DNA of 9,394 bases from Acidobacteriota bacterium. GTDB lineage: Bacteria; Acidobacteriota; Terriglobia; Terriglobales; Acidobacteriaceae. Location: contig JAKAAZ010000140.1 of the NCBI GenBank assembly GCA_021802085.1, positions 1-9,394 on the forward strand. The letters run 5' to 3'. This document shows positions 1-6,847 of this stretch, piece after piece (position 1 is the stretch's first letter; each line of letters opens with the position of its first letter). The notes under the pieces were generated by a model, which searched no databases, was not told where the DNA came from, and saw nothing but the letters and a program-made list of their open reading frames with translations. The position numbers were made by a program, and so were the translations under genes.

Positions 1-46
1 ACCGACTGTTCTAGAAGTGTTCCCCCCGCTGTTTACACTCCCATCC

Positions 47-76
47 GGGCCCTGGCGCAACCCAGGGCCCTTTTTT
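47..76 (+). terminator. Rho-independent terminator of the gene upstream of the window
   Basis: A perfect 9-bp stem (GGGCCCTGG at 47-55 pairing with CCAGGGCCC at 62-70) with a 6-nt loop is followed at once by six T residues (71-76). The T-run exists only on the + strand side, so it terminates transcription entering from the left. The gene it serves is outside the window; positions 1-46 give no recognisable protein tail or RNA gene. It separates gltX from upstream transcription, so gltX should have its own promoter in 77-121, although I see no convincing -35/-10 pair there. Confidence 0.9.
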
Positions 77-121
77 ATGGTCATCGCTGCATCACTCAGC
101 TCTGTGTCATGATTCCCGCGA

Positions 122-1618
122 ATGCTCTACGATAAGAGCTTGGCCCTCCATCCTATGAATGCTTCCAGTCCCTTGACTCGCGTCCGGTTCGCTCCTTCGC
201 CAACTGGATTTCTGCATGTGGGCGGCGCCCGCACTGCCTTGTTCAGTTGGCTCTTTGCGCGTCATGCCGGAGGCGCTTTCGTCCTACGCATCGAGGACAC
301 CGATTTTGAACGATCCTCCGCCGACATGGTTACCGGCATTCTGGAGGGCCTGCGCTGGCTGGGCATGGATTGGGATGAAGGCCCCTTCTATCAATCCCAG
401 CGCCTCGATCTTTATACGCACGCTGCCGCAACGCTGCTCGAAAGCGGCCATGCCTACCATTGCTTTTGCACCCGCGAAGAGCTGGAACTGCGACGCGCCT
501 CCGCGACGGAAGCCGGCACCGTGCCTCGCTACGACGGCCGTTGCCGCAGCATTTCGCGGGCGGAAGCGGCACGGCGTCTTGAGCAGGGCGAGCGCGCTGT
601 TGTCCGCTTCATGGTTCCCCGCGAAGGCGCCACTACATTTCAAGATGCCGTGTTTGGACCGATGGAATTTGCCAATGCGGAGCTGGAAGATTTCGTCCTG
701 CTACGTTCCGACGGCATCCCAACCTACCACTTGAGCGTGGTGGTGGATGATCTGGACATGCGAATGACGCACATCATTCGCGGCGCGGACCATCTCTCGA
801 ACACGCCCAAGCAGGTCCTGCTGTATCAGGCGCTCGGCGCTTCCCTACCCGTTTTCGCGCACCTGCCGCTAATTCTGGGGCCGGATAAAACACGGCTGTC
901 CAAGCGTCACGGGGCCACCAGCGTCATGGCCTACAAAGACATGGGGATTGTCCCTGAAGCCTTTCGCAATTTCCTCGCGCTGCTAGGCTGGAGTCCCGGC
1001 GAAGCGGCCAAGCGTCCGGATGGTCCCGACCGCGAGATATTCTCCACATCTGAACTGATCGAGATGTTTTCACTTTCCGGCATTGCCCACTCCAACGCCG
1101 TCTTCAACAATGAAAAGCTTGCCTGGTACAACACCGAATACATCCGCGCCTACGATCCCGCGCGGCTGCTTCCGCTGATTGAAGACGAGTGGCGCCAGGC
1201 GCAATACCAGACCTCGCGCAGCCGCGAGGAAATTCTTGCGGCCATCGCGCTGCTGCAACCGCGCGCGCGCAGCCTGAAGGATTTTTCTTCCGCATTCCTG
1301 GCATACTTTGGCGACGAATTTTCGATAGACGACGCTGCACTGAAGAAGTATCTCTCCGACCCCGCCGTTCGGCACATGCTGGCCGAACTTGGGCATCGAT
1401 ATGCAGCGCTGGAGAGCTTTACGGAAGCAACGACGGAAGAACTGCTGCGGGCCTTCGCGGCGGAAAAGGGAATCAAGGCCGGCGCACTCATCAACGGAGC
1501 CCGGGTTGTACTCACAGGCCAGGCAGTTGCGCCCAGCCTCTTTGCGGTGATGCTCTGCCTCGGGCAACAGCGTGTCGCGCGCAGGCTCGAAGCGGCCATC
1601 CATCTGCCCGCCGCGTAG
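122..1618 (+). CDS. gltX: Glutamyl-tRNA synthetase (GltX)
   Basis: Class I aminoacyl-tRNA synthetase that charges tRNA-Glu (and in many bacteria lacking GlnRS also tRNA-Gln) with glutamate in the cytoplasm. The class I signature PSPTGFLHVGG lies at residues 25-35 (HVGG is the HIGH equivalent) and the KMSKS equivalent KTRLSKRHG at 256-264; IRGADHLSNTPKQ (219-231) is the conserved stretch between them. The C-terminal half is the helical anticodon-binding region, ending in the typical TGQAVAPSLFAVMLCLG block. Length of 498 aa is normal. Of the zinc-type cluster known from E. coli GluRS (C-x-C...C-x-H), C114, C116 and C141 are visible but the position of the His is Ser143. Start choice is uncertain: neither ATG 122 nor the in-frame ATG 155 (residue 12) has a clear Shine-Dalgarno, and homology begins about residue 19, so 155 is equally plausible. 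It is convergent with korB, 29 bp from it. Confidence 0.96.
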   Translation: MLYDKSLALHPMNASSPLTRVRFAPSPTGFLHVGGARTALFSWLFARHAGGAFVLRIEDTDFERSSADMVTGILEGLRWLGMDWDEGPFYQSQRLDLYTHAAATLLESGHAYHCFCTREELELRRASATEAGTVPRYDGRCRSISRAEAARRLEQGERAVVRFMVPREGATTFQDAVFGPMEFANAELEDFVLLRSDGIPTYHLSVVVDDLDMRMTHIIRGADHLSNTPKQVLLYQALGASLPVFAHLPLILGPDKTRLSKRHGATSVMAYKDMGIVPEAFRNFLALLGWSPGEAAKRPDGPDREIFSTSELIEMFSLSGIAHSNAVFNNEKLAWYNTEYIRAYDPARLLPLIEDEWRQAQYQTSRSREEILAAIALLQPRARSLKDFSSAFLAYFGDEFSIDDAALKKYLSDPAVRHMLAELGHRYAALESFTEATTEELLRAFAAEKGIKAGALINGARVVLTGQAVAPSLFAVMLCLGQQRVARRLEAAIHLPAA

Positions 1619-1647
1619 TCGGCATCGCTCGTCTTGCACGCGAACCG

Positions 1648-2550
1648 CTACATCAATTCCTGAACAAAACCCTTAGCAATCTCAGCGGGGATTCGGTTGT
1701 TCTGGTACACGAGCGGACCCGCGTTCAAGACTGGTTCCGCGCCGTGCAATGTGGGCAGATCGGTCCGCTCGAAGAATTTCCCGATCGGAATTTCCTCACC
1801 CCAAATCACGGACTTCTCCATCGCCATCGCCCAGTCGGTCGAATCATACTCAGGATTGTCTTCGAGCTTTTTCACCCGCGGGCGAAACCACTGAAACGTG
1901 TTGTCGTGGTTGTATGTGACGCACGGACTGAAGACATCGATAAACGAAAATCCCTTGTGCTCAATGCCCTGCTTGATCAGCTCGGTCAGGTGCTTCTGCT
2001 CGCCGCTGAAACCGCGCGCGACGAACGTAGCCCCGGCGGCCAGCGCCAGCGCAACGGGACTCAGCGGCGACTCAATATTTCCGTACGGCATGCTTTTGGT
2101 CTTCATGCCAATCCGGCTGGTGGGCGACGTCTGCCCTGTGGTCAGCCCATAAATCTGGTTGTCCATCACGATGTAGGTCAGATCGACGTTGCGGCGAATT
2201 GTATGCACGAAGTGGTTGCAGCCGATGCCGAATCCATCTCCATCTCCGCCTGTAACCAGCACGGTCATGGCGTGGTTTGCGAGCTTCATTCCCGTGGCAA
2301 CCGGCAGAGACCGGCCGTGCAGCGTGTGCATCCCATAGGTCTCGATGAAGCCGGGAAAATTCGACGAGCATCCGATACCGCTGATCGTGACCACTTCATG
2401 CTTCGGAATTTGCAACTCGACCAGTGCCTTTTGCACGGCGGCGAGCACTCCAAAATCGCCGCAGCCGGGGCACCAATCGGGATCGACCCTCCCCTTGTAA
2501 TCCGCCATCGTGATTGATTTGGGAGCCACTACAGCCGTGTCAGTCGCCAT
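1648..2550 (-). CDS. korB: 2-oxoglutarate (2-oxoacid):ferredoxin oxidoreductase, beta subunit
   Basis: Thiamine-diphosphate-binding subunit of a two-subunit 2-oxoacid:ferredoxin oxidoreductase, which decarboxylates 2-oxoglutarate (or another 2-oxoacid) to the acyl-CoA while reducing ferredoxin. The [4Fe-4S] ligands expected in this family are present: C27 and C30 in WCPGCGDFG, C61 in GIGCSS, and C210 in SPCVTYN. The TPP/Mg site is GGDGDGFGIG (101-110) plus MDNQIYGLTTGQTSPT (129-144). Length of 300 aa fits the beta subunit. Start at 2550 is supported by an AAAGGAGA Shine-Dalgarno 8 nt upstream; Met15 is a less likely alternative. It lies 77 bp downstream of korA on the same strand, so the two form an operon. 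Substrate assignment to 2-oxoglutarate is by resemblance to KorB proteins; pyruvate or branched-chain oxoacids cannot be excluded from sequence alone. No terminator hairpin is seen in the 29 bp before gltX. Confidence 0.95.
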   Translation of the reverse strand: MATDTAVVAPKSITMADYKGRVDPDWCPGCGDFGVLAAVQKALVELQIPKHEVVTISGIGCSSNFPGFIETYGMHTLHGRSLPVATGMKLANHAMTVLVTGGDGDGFGIGCNHFVHTIRRNVDLTYIVMDNQIYGLTTGQTSPTSRIGMKTKSMPYGNIESPLSPVALALAAGATFVARGFSGEQKHLTELIKQGIEHKGFSFIDVFSPCVTYNHDNTFQWFRPRVKKLEDNPEYDSTDWAMAMEKSVIWGEEIPIGKFFERTDLPTLHGAEPVLNAGPLVYQNNRIPAEIAKGFVQELM

Positions 2551-2558
2551 TGTTCGGT

Positions 2559-2566
2559 TCTCCTTT
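2559..2566 (-). promoter_or_regulatory. Shine-Dalgarno of korB
   Basis: Reading the - strand, AAAGGAGA lies 8 nt before the ATG at 2550. It fixes the korB start and shows that korB is translated independently, not by coupling to korA, whose stop lies about 60 nt further upstream. Confidence 0.75.
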
Positions 2567-2627
2567 ATACGGAAGCGATAAATTTTCGTGCCGTTCTGTT
2601 ACCACGCAGCGTTCTATATCGTTGTCC

Positions 2628-4406
2628 CTACACCATGATTTCGTGCGCCGGCACAGAGAGCTTCGTCTTACCCGCGAGCTGCTCCTTGACCGCTTCCACA
2701 ATGTGGTGCGGCGCGAAGGGCTCGCCATCGTACTTGCGAATGTTTCCGTCCGGAACAAAGCTGGTTTCGCTACGCAAATAGCGAGCGAACTGGCCACTGA
2801 AATTGTTCTCCACGATGATCGTGTGCCGCGCGCCCCGCAGCAGATCGAGGATTGCGTCTCCGTGCAGTGGAACCAGCCAACGCACGGCGAGATGATTGGC
2901 GGAAATACCCGCCTCCCGCAGCAGTTCGCACGCCTCATGGATCACGCCATGCGTGGAACCCCACCCAATCAAGGTCACGTCGGCATCGGCGGGACCATGC
3001 AGTTTGGGCGGCGGAACCGAGGCGGCGATGCCGTCCATCTTGCGCATGCGTTTTTCCATCATGGCTCGGCGCTTGCCCGCGTTCGTATATTCGTCGCTGA
3101 TTAGCACGCCGTTTTCATCGTGTTCGTCGCTGGAGACTACATGGGTGTAACCGGGCACGCCGGGAATGGCGCGCGGGGACACTCCGCTTTCGGTGATTTT
3201 GTATCGCTTGTACGGTTCGTGGTCTCCGCTCCCATTCGACGTGATCATTTCGCCGCGATCGATGACGGGATTGAAGTCCAGTTCCTTCGGATCTACGCTA
3301 AGGCGGCCTTCAGAAAGCAGCAGATCGCAGAGCACGATTCCCGGACACTGGAAGCGGTCGGTGAGATTGAACATCTCCGGGATGAGCTTGAAGCAATCGG
3401 CGATGTCGAGCGGAGCGGCAATCACCTTCGGGTAGTCGCCAAAGCCCGCGCCCAGCATCTGCCAAAGATCGCCCTGCTCGGTTTTTGTGGGCACGCCGGT
3501 CGAGGGTCCCGCGCGCTGGCAGTCGATCACAACGATAGGAATTTCCGCCTGGGCCGAGAGTCCCATGCCCTCGCTCATCAGCGCAAATCCGCCGCCGGAG
3601 GTGGCGCACATGGCACGAACACCGGCGTGGGCCGCGCCGATCGCCATGGTGACGACGCCAATCTCATCTTCCACCTGGCGCACCATGATTTCCGCCTTGC
3701 GCGCATGTTCTGCCATCCAGTGCAGAACGCCAGTAGCCGGGCTCATCGGGTACGCGGAGTAGAATTTCACCCCTGCCGCCGCGCCTCCCATCGCCATCGC
3801 GACGTTGCCGCTGAGCACCGCATAGCGTGCGTCCGTCATCGGCAGCGGCCATGCCAAAGCCTGGAAGTTCTTGCTGGCATACTCATACCCGGTGCGGGCC
3901 AAATGAATGTTTTCATCAATCACCGCCTTGTCCTTTTTGCGGAACTGCTCGGCGAGCACGTCCTCCAACACGGAAAATCCAATGCCCATCATGTTGACGG
4001 CCGCGCCGATGGCCAGTGTGTTTTGCCCGACCTTGTTGCGGGTAATATCGGCCATTTTCGACACTGGCATGGGACAGAGCTGCACCCCATCTACGGGCGT
4101 TCCAGCCTGAATCAGGTCCGCGTTGTACAGGCACGCGCCCCCGGAAGTCAGCAGGCGGAGATGCCGATCCATCGTGTCCTGATTGAGCGGAATCAGAAGA
4201 TCGAGATGATCCCCGGTATTGGAAATCTTCTGCGGCCCGGTGCGAATCGTCAGGAAGGTATGGCCGCCTCGGATGATGGATTGATAGGCGTTGTACGCAT
4301 TCAGATGAAGCCCGCGACGGCTGAAAATCTTGGCGAAAATGTCGCCGGGGGTGGCCACACCCTGACCGGCGGCGCCTCCGATCCCTACAACGAAGGACTG
4401 ACTCAT
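2628..4406 (-). CDS. korA: 2-oxoglutarate (2-oxoacid):ferredoxin oxidoreductase, fused gamma-alpha subunit
   Basis: Partner of KorB in the KorAB enzyme. The N-terminal part (about residues 1-185) is the gamma domain, recognised by VVGIGGAAGQG (6-16) and by QSIIRGGHT (42-50). A 2-oxoacid:ferredoxin oxidoreductase domain I follows, with GNVAMAMGGAAAG (200-212) and YPMSPATG (219-226), the equivalent of the YPITPST motif; PTKTEQGDLWQ (306-316) is also typical. Domain II follows from about residue 475 (VTLIGWGSTHGVIHEA). The gamma-alpha fusion matches two-subunit KorA proteins, and 592 aa is in the usual range. I chose ATG 4406 (MSQSFVVGIGG) because GGGAGA lies 5 nt upstream and family homology begins there; an upstream in-frame ATG at 4457 would add 17 residues (MLAQKAWKHYEPDWEIC) with no family resemblance. 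No separate delta/ferredoxin subunit is encoded nearby, so electrons must go to a ferredoxin encoded elsewhere. Confidence 0.95.
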   Translation of the reverse strand: MSQSFVVGIGGAAGQGVATPGDIFAKIFSRRGLHLNAYNAYQSIIRGGHTFLTIRTGPQKISNTGDHLDLLIPLNQDTMDRHLRLLTSGGACLYNADLIQAGTPVDGVQLCPMPVSKMADITRNKVGQNTLAIGAAVNMMGIGFSVLEDVLAEQFRKKDKAVIDENIHLARTGYEYASKNFQALAWPLPMTDARYAVLSGNVAMAMGGAAAGVKFYSAYPMSPATGVLHWMAEHARKAEIMVRQVEDEIGVVTMAIGAAHAGVRAMCATSGGGFALMSEGMGLSAQAEIPIVVIDCQRAGPSTGVPTKTEQGDLWQMLGAGFGDYPKVIAAPLDIADCFKLIPEMFNLTDRFQCPGIVLCDLLLSEGRLSVDPKELDFNPVIDRGEMITSNGSGDHEPYKRYKITESGVSPRAIPGVPGYTHVVSSDEHDENGVLISDEYTNAGKRRAMMEKRMRKMDGIAASVPPPKLHGPADADVTLIGWGSTHGVIHEACELLREAGISANHLAVRWLVPLHGDAILDLLRGARHTIIVENNFSGQFARYLRSETSFVPDGNIRKYDGEPFAPHHIVEAVKEQLAGKTKLSVPAHEIMV

Positions 4407-4411
4407 GCAAA

Positions 4412-4417
4412 TCTCCC
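4412..4417 (-). promoter_or_regulatory. Shine-Dalgarno of korA
   Basis: On the - strand GGGAGA sits 5 nt before the ATG at 4406. It decides the start in favour of 4406 over the longer in-frame ATG at 4457, which would place this ribosome site inside the coding region. Confidence 0.7.
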
Positions 4418-4539
4418 AATCTGGCTCATAGTGTTTCCAAGCCTTCTGCGCAAGCAAAATATCTCGAATACCAGGATTCTACGGTCGGTCCGAACTACCC
4501 GAAAGTGCGGATCGCAACGATCTCGTCGAATCTGTGGCC

Positions 4540-4569
4540 ATCGTAGCCTCTGCCCTATAAAACGGTCAA
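4540..4569 (-). promoter_or_regulatory. Weak sigma-70-like promoter candidate for korAB
   Basis: Reading the - strand, TTGACC (4569-4564, five of six matches to the -35 consensus) is followed after 18 nt by TACGAT (4545-4540, four of six matches to the -10). Transcription would begin about 130 nt before the korA ATG, giving a long leader that contains the GATCG-CAA-CGATC dyad at 4510-4522. Matches of this quality are common by chance, so this is only a candidate. Confidence 0.25.
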
Positions 4570-4635
4570 CAGTCGTTTCTACGAACTGAAAACCCTCCAT
4601 CTCTCGATGACCGGACACCGAGCGAGTTCGCCAGC

Positions 4636-4659
4636 CCGATCGCGGCCAGCCGCGATCGG
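4636..4659. repeat. Perfect 10-bp inverted repeat (hairpin)
   Basis: CCGATCGCGG at 4636-4645 is exactly repeated in inverse at 4650-4659, with a 4-nt loop (CCAG). The stem is GC-rich and stable. There is no T-run on either side in the right place, so it is not a classic intrinsic terminator. It could be an operator, a remnant of a dispersed palindromic element, or a transcription barrier between korAB and the pseudogene side. Confidence 0.6.
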
Positions 4660-4680
4660 CTGAAACAAAAACATGCCAAG

Positions 4681-4771
4681 AACTAACTCTCTGACTGGTA
4701 CTGTTTTTCCCGGCCCTTCAATCGGTCGAAAACTATCTCTGACCTTGGTACAAGAAATCTAGGCCCTTTAA
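4681..4771. repeat. Imperfect direct repeats phased by 50 bp
   Basis: Units at 4681-4721 and 4731-4771 match at 26 of 41 positions without gaps (counted by eye). The matches are clustered: AACTA-CTCT at the start, TGGTAC in the middle and GGCCCTT-A at the end. A weaker third AACTAT lies at 4787-4792. This may be an old tandem duplication or a set of phased protein-binding sites; no coding frame runs through it. Confidence 0.4.
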
Positions 4772-4894
4772 CAGCTACGTTACACTAACTATCCGCTGCT
4801 ACAAATCGTCGTCCAGACTCGTTGTGCCAGAGCTACCATGATGTCGGCCGTCGACGCCCCTCGATCGCATGAATGTGACCGATGCCTGTAGGAG

Positions 4895-5735
4895 TTATTT
4901 CCGTTTCAGGGCTTCCAATTCATCCAGAGTCCGCGGCCAATCCTTTCCGAGCAGCCGAGAAAGGATACGGTCTGCCAATACCTTGCTCCCGGTCTGACAT
5001 TGTGCGCAGTAGTTCGTTTCGTGTCGGCATAACGAATGCGCTGCACCGGTTGACCGCATCGAGGGCAGGGCTGCCCAAAGCGTTCATGTACTGCCATGTC
5101 TTTCCGAAATGCCGTGACCTTCTTTCGAAAATTCGTACTTGCTTCCGCGTTCAGTCTGTCGATCCAGAGTTGTAATGTTTCGCGGGTCGCCGTGAACAGC
5201 CGCTCCCATTCCTGCCGCGTCAGAGTATGGGTCAGAAGAATCGGCGAGAGCTAGGCTGCGTGCAGGATCTCGTCCGAATATGCGTTGCCGATGCCGCTCA
5301 GAATGCGTGGATCGGTTAGTGCCCGTTTCACAGTTCGATTTTCCGCTGTGAGTGCCGCGCGGAAACCATCGAGATCAAGGGCAAACACATCGACACCGCC
5401 GGGATCGATCGATAGCATTTCTTCTTCATTGCGGAATAGATGGAGCGAAGCGCGACGCTTGGCTCCATCTTCGGTGAGCACAAGCGAACCATGCGGAAAG
5501 TCGAAGGCCGCAAGGCTATTCCGTCCGCCGAGTTTTGCTCCGACAGGGCGCCAGTGAAGGCGTCCGGCAATCATCAGATGCAGCACTATCCAGATGCCGC
5601 TATCGAACTCGAGGCGATCCGTTTGCCAATTCTGCGCAGAGAACGGATTGCATGTCCCTCGATCTCTTCGACGGAGGGATGGACTGTCCGCAAACGAAAC
5701 GGGCTCGCTGAAGATCTCTTGTCCGATAAGGAATG
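4895..5735 (-). pseudogene. Decayed Fpg/Nei-family DNA glycosylase (formamidopyrimidine-DNA glycosylase-like)
   Basis: An intact gene of this type removes oxidised bases such as formamidopyrimidine or 8-oxoguanine and nicks the abasic site. Reading the - strand, near-continuous homology runs through three frames. It starts at ASPFRLRTVHP and LRRIGKRIA (5709 down to about 5615). One base is missing near 5611-5614, after which the frame continues as EFDSGIWIVLHLMIAGRLHW, then LSGIGNAYSDEILHAA. An in-frame TAG follows at 5253-5251, and the same frame goes on as LSPILLTHTLTRQEWERLF to the zinc-finger half CPRCGQPVQRIRYAD. Another single base is missing near 5020/5021, after which ETNYCAQCQTG completes the second Cys pair and DWPRTLDELEALKRK ends at TAA 4897-4895. 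The N-terminal PELPD block with the catalytic proline and glutamate is not recognisable; LIGQEIF at about 5730-5711, in yet another frame, may be a remnant. With three lesions plus the missing start it cannot make an active enzyme. Confidence 0.88.
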
Positions 5736-5777
5736 AGCTAAACTACTTACCAACTTGATGCAAAGTACGAGCAGGCC

Positions 5778-6815
5778 ATGATGATTGGATTGGTTAACTA
5801 CGCGAAGGAGCCCCACTCGGTTGAACTTCGGGAGATTCCGGTTCCTGAAATCGGTGAGGATGACGTTTTATTTAAGGTGCAGGCTGTATCCATCTGTGGG
5901 AGCGATCTGCACCAATATGCAGGCAAGCAAAGCTGGAAGGTGAACTATCCTGTCGTCCTCGGGCACGAGTTTGCCGGCACGATTGCCAAACTTGGCTGCC
6001 GCGTCCGTGGCTTCAAGGAAGGCGACAGGGTGGTGAGCGAGACAGCCGCCCTGCTCCCACCGGATTCGGCATTTATTCGTCAAGGGCTCTACAATTTAGA
6101 ACCCAAGCGGCTCGGTTTCGGATATGGGGTCGACGGAGCGATGGCGCCCTTCGTCAAAGTTCCGGCGCGCTGTCTTCATGACGTTCCAGCCGCTTTGGCA
6201 CTGGAAAAAGCCGCGCTGACCGAGCCATGCTGTGTGGCCTACAATGCTGTCTGCGTCAACTCGCGCGTGCGCCCCGGTGACACAGTCGCCGTGATTGGGC
6301 CGGGCCCGATCGGCCTGCTTTGTGCCGCTATGGCGAAGCTTTCTGGAGTTGGGCATCTTCTCGTAGTTGGCACTCCCGCCGATGTAAAGCGACTGCAAGT
6401 CGCGAAGCAGATGGGTGCGGACACGGTTCTTGGAGCGCAAGGCGAAGATGTTGCCGAATGGATCAAGAATTTTGGAGACGGCTATGGATTTGACCTGGTC
6501 ATCGATGCCGCGGGAGTTTCCGCTGCGCTCAAGATCGCGCTGGATATTGTCCGTCCGGCAGGCCAGATTACCAAGGTAGGATGGGGTCCCCAGCCGCTTA
6601 ACTTTTCGCTCGATCAACTCGTCCAGAAGGGGGCCACGCTTCAAGGCAGCTTTTCCCACAATTGGATGATTTGGGAGAAGGTTCTTTCCCTCTTGTCTAG
6701 CGGCAAGATCGATCCCAGCCCTATACTGAATCGGATTTCTCCCCTCAACGAATGGCGCGAGGCTTTTGACGAAATGCATTCGGGCGCAATCGTTAAAGGA
6801 GTACTCCAGCCATGA
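5778..6815 (+). CDS. Zinc-type medium-chain alcohol/sugar dehydrogenase lacking the structural-zinc cysteines
   Basis: Member of the medium-chain dehydrogenase/reductase superfamily, in the group with sorbitol, threonine and sugar-acid dehydrogenases; it should oxidise a secondary hydroxyl with NAD(P)+. The GroES-like catalytic domain carries C40 (ICGSD), the GHE signature at 62-64 and E149-P-C, which are the expected catalytic zinc ligands. The Rossmann motif GPGPIG is at 174-179. The lobe that normally holds four structural-zinc cysteines (about residues 88-110) has none: it reads TAALLPPDSAFIRQGLYNLE. The surrounding GFGYGVDGA and FVKVPAR blocks are normal, so this is divergence and not a frameshift. 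Length of 345 aa is standard. The start is one of two adjacent ATGs (5778 or 5781); only a weak GCAGG precedes them. It is the first gene of the cluster, and its TGA overlaps a downstream ATG (ATGA at 6812-6815). The substrate is not identifiable from sequence. Confidence 0.92.
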   Translation: MMIGLVNYAKEPHSVELREIPVPEIGEDDVLFKVQAVSICGSDLHQYAGKQSWKVNYPVVLGHEFAGTIAKLGCRVRGFKEGDRVVSETAALLPPDSAFIRQGLYNLEPKRLGFGYGVDGAMAPFVKVPARCLHDVPAALALEKAALTEPCCVAYNAVCVNSRVRPGDTVAVIGPGPIGLLCAAMAKLSGVGHLLVVGTPADVKRLQVAKQMGADTVLGAQGEDVAEWIKNFGDGYGFDLVIDAAGVSAALKIALDIVRPAGQITKVGWGPQPLNFSLDQLVQKGATLQGSFSHNWMIWEKVLSLLSSGKIDPSPILNRISPLNEWREAFDEMHSGAIVKGVLQP

Positions 6816-6847
6816 ATAACCTGCCTCCGGCTCGCGTATGCGCTTAA
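6795..6847 (+). promoter_or_regulatory. Strong ribosome site with an 11-codon ORF bridging the dehydrogenase and SDR genes
   Basis: AAAGGAG (6795-6801) sits 10 nt before an ATG at 6812 that overlaps the stop of the preceding gene as ATGA. That ATG opens an 11-codon frame (MNNLPPARVCA) ending at TAA 6845-6847, just past the start of the SDR at 6838, which is in another frame. The SDR start has no Shine-Dalgarno of its own, and its frame upstream reaches a stop (TAA 6817-6819) without another ATG, GTG or TTG. The arrangement suggests that ribosomes finishing the short ORF re-initiate at 6838. Alternatively, the SDR once started at 6812 and a small indel shifted it. Confidence 0.5.

Larger units (their letters stand above)
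4407..4894. other. Gene-free region between korA and the glycosylase pseudogene
   Basis: I find no convincing protein or RNA gene here. Short open frames exist on both strands but none resembles a known family. The stretch nearest korA should contain its promoter and 5' leader; it includes a small inverted repeat GATCG-CAA-CGATC at 4510-4522. The middle holds a perfect 10-bp hairpin (4636-4659). Next come imperfect direct repeats 50 bp apart (4681-4771), with a third partial AACTAT copy at 4787. The rest, to 4894, shows no structure I can support. Confidence 0.6.

Noticed and set aside
1..46. 3' end of a tRNA or other RNA gene before the terminator
   Set aside because: No T-loop (GTTCGA-type) or acceptor stem could be found in the visible bases.
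1070..1639. - strand open frame of 189 codons opposite the gltX 3' half
   Set aside because: Shadow of gltX with no family resemblance.
1189..2517. Long + strand open frame of 442 codons across gltX and korB
   Set aside because: It lies antisense to korB and out of frame with gltX, both of which are unmistakable; its translation resembles no protein and is rich in Arg and His, as expected of a shadow frame in GC-rich DNA.
3120..4589. Long + strand open frame of 489 codons opposite korA
   Set aside because: Antisense shadow of korA; no recognisable domains and no Shine-Dalgarno.
4403..4618. 71-codon - strand frame upstream of korA
   Set aside because: It ends over the korA start region, has no family resemblance and probably lies in the korAB leader.
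5251..5586. A stand-alone 111-residue protein on the - strand
   Set aside because: It is the middle fragment of the Fpg/Nei pseudogene; it begins within a beta strand of the family fold and ends at an in-frame TAG, after which homology continues in the same frame.
5700..5777. Promoter for the sugar cluster (TTGTCC, TAAACT)
   Set aside because: The hexamers have poor matches and wrong spacing (about 14 nt); not supportable as a promoter.
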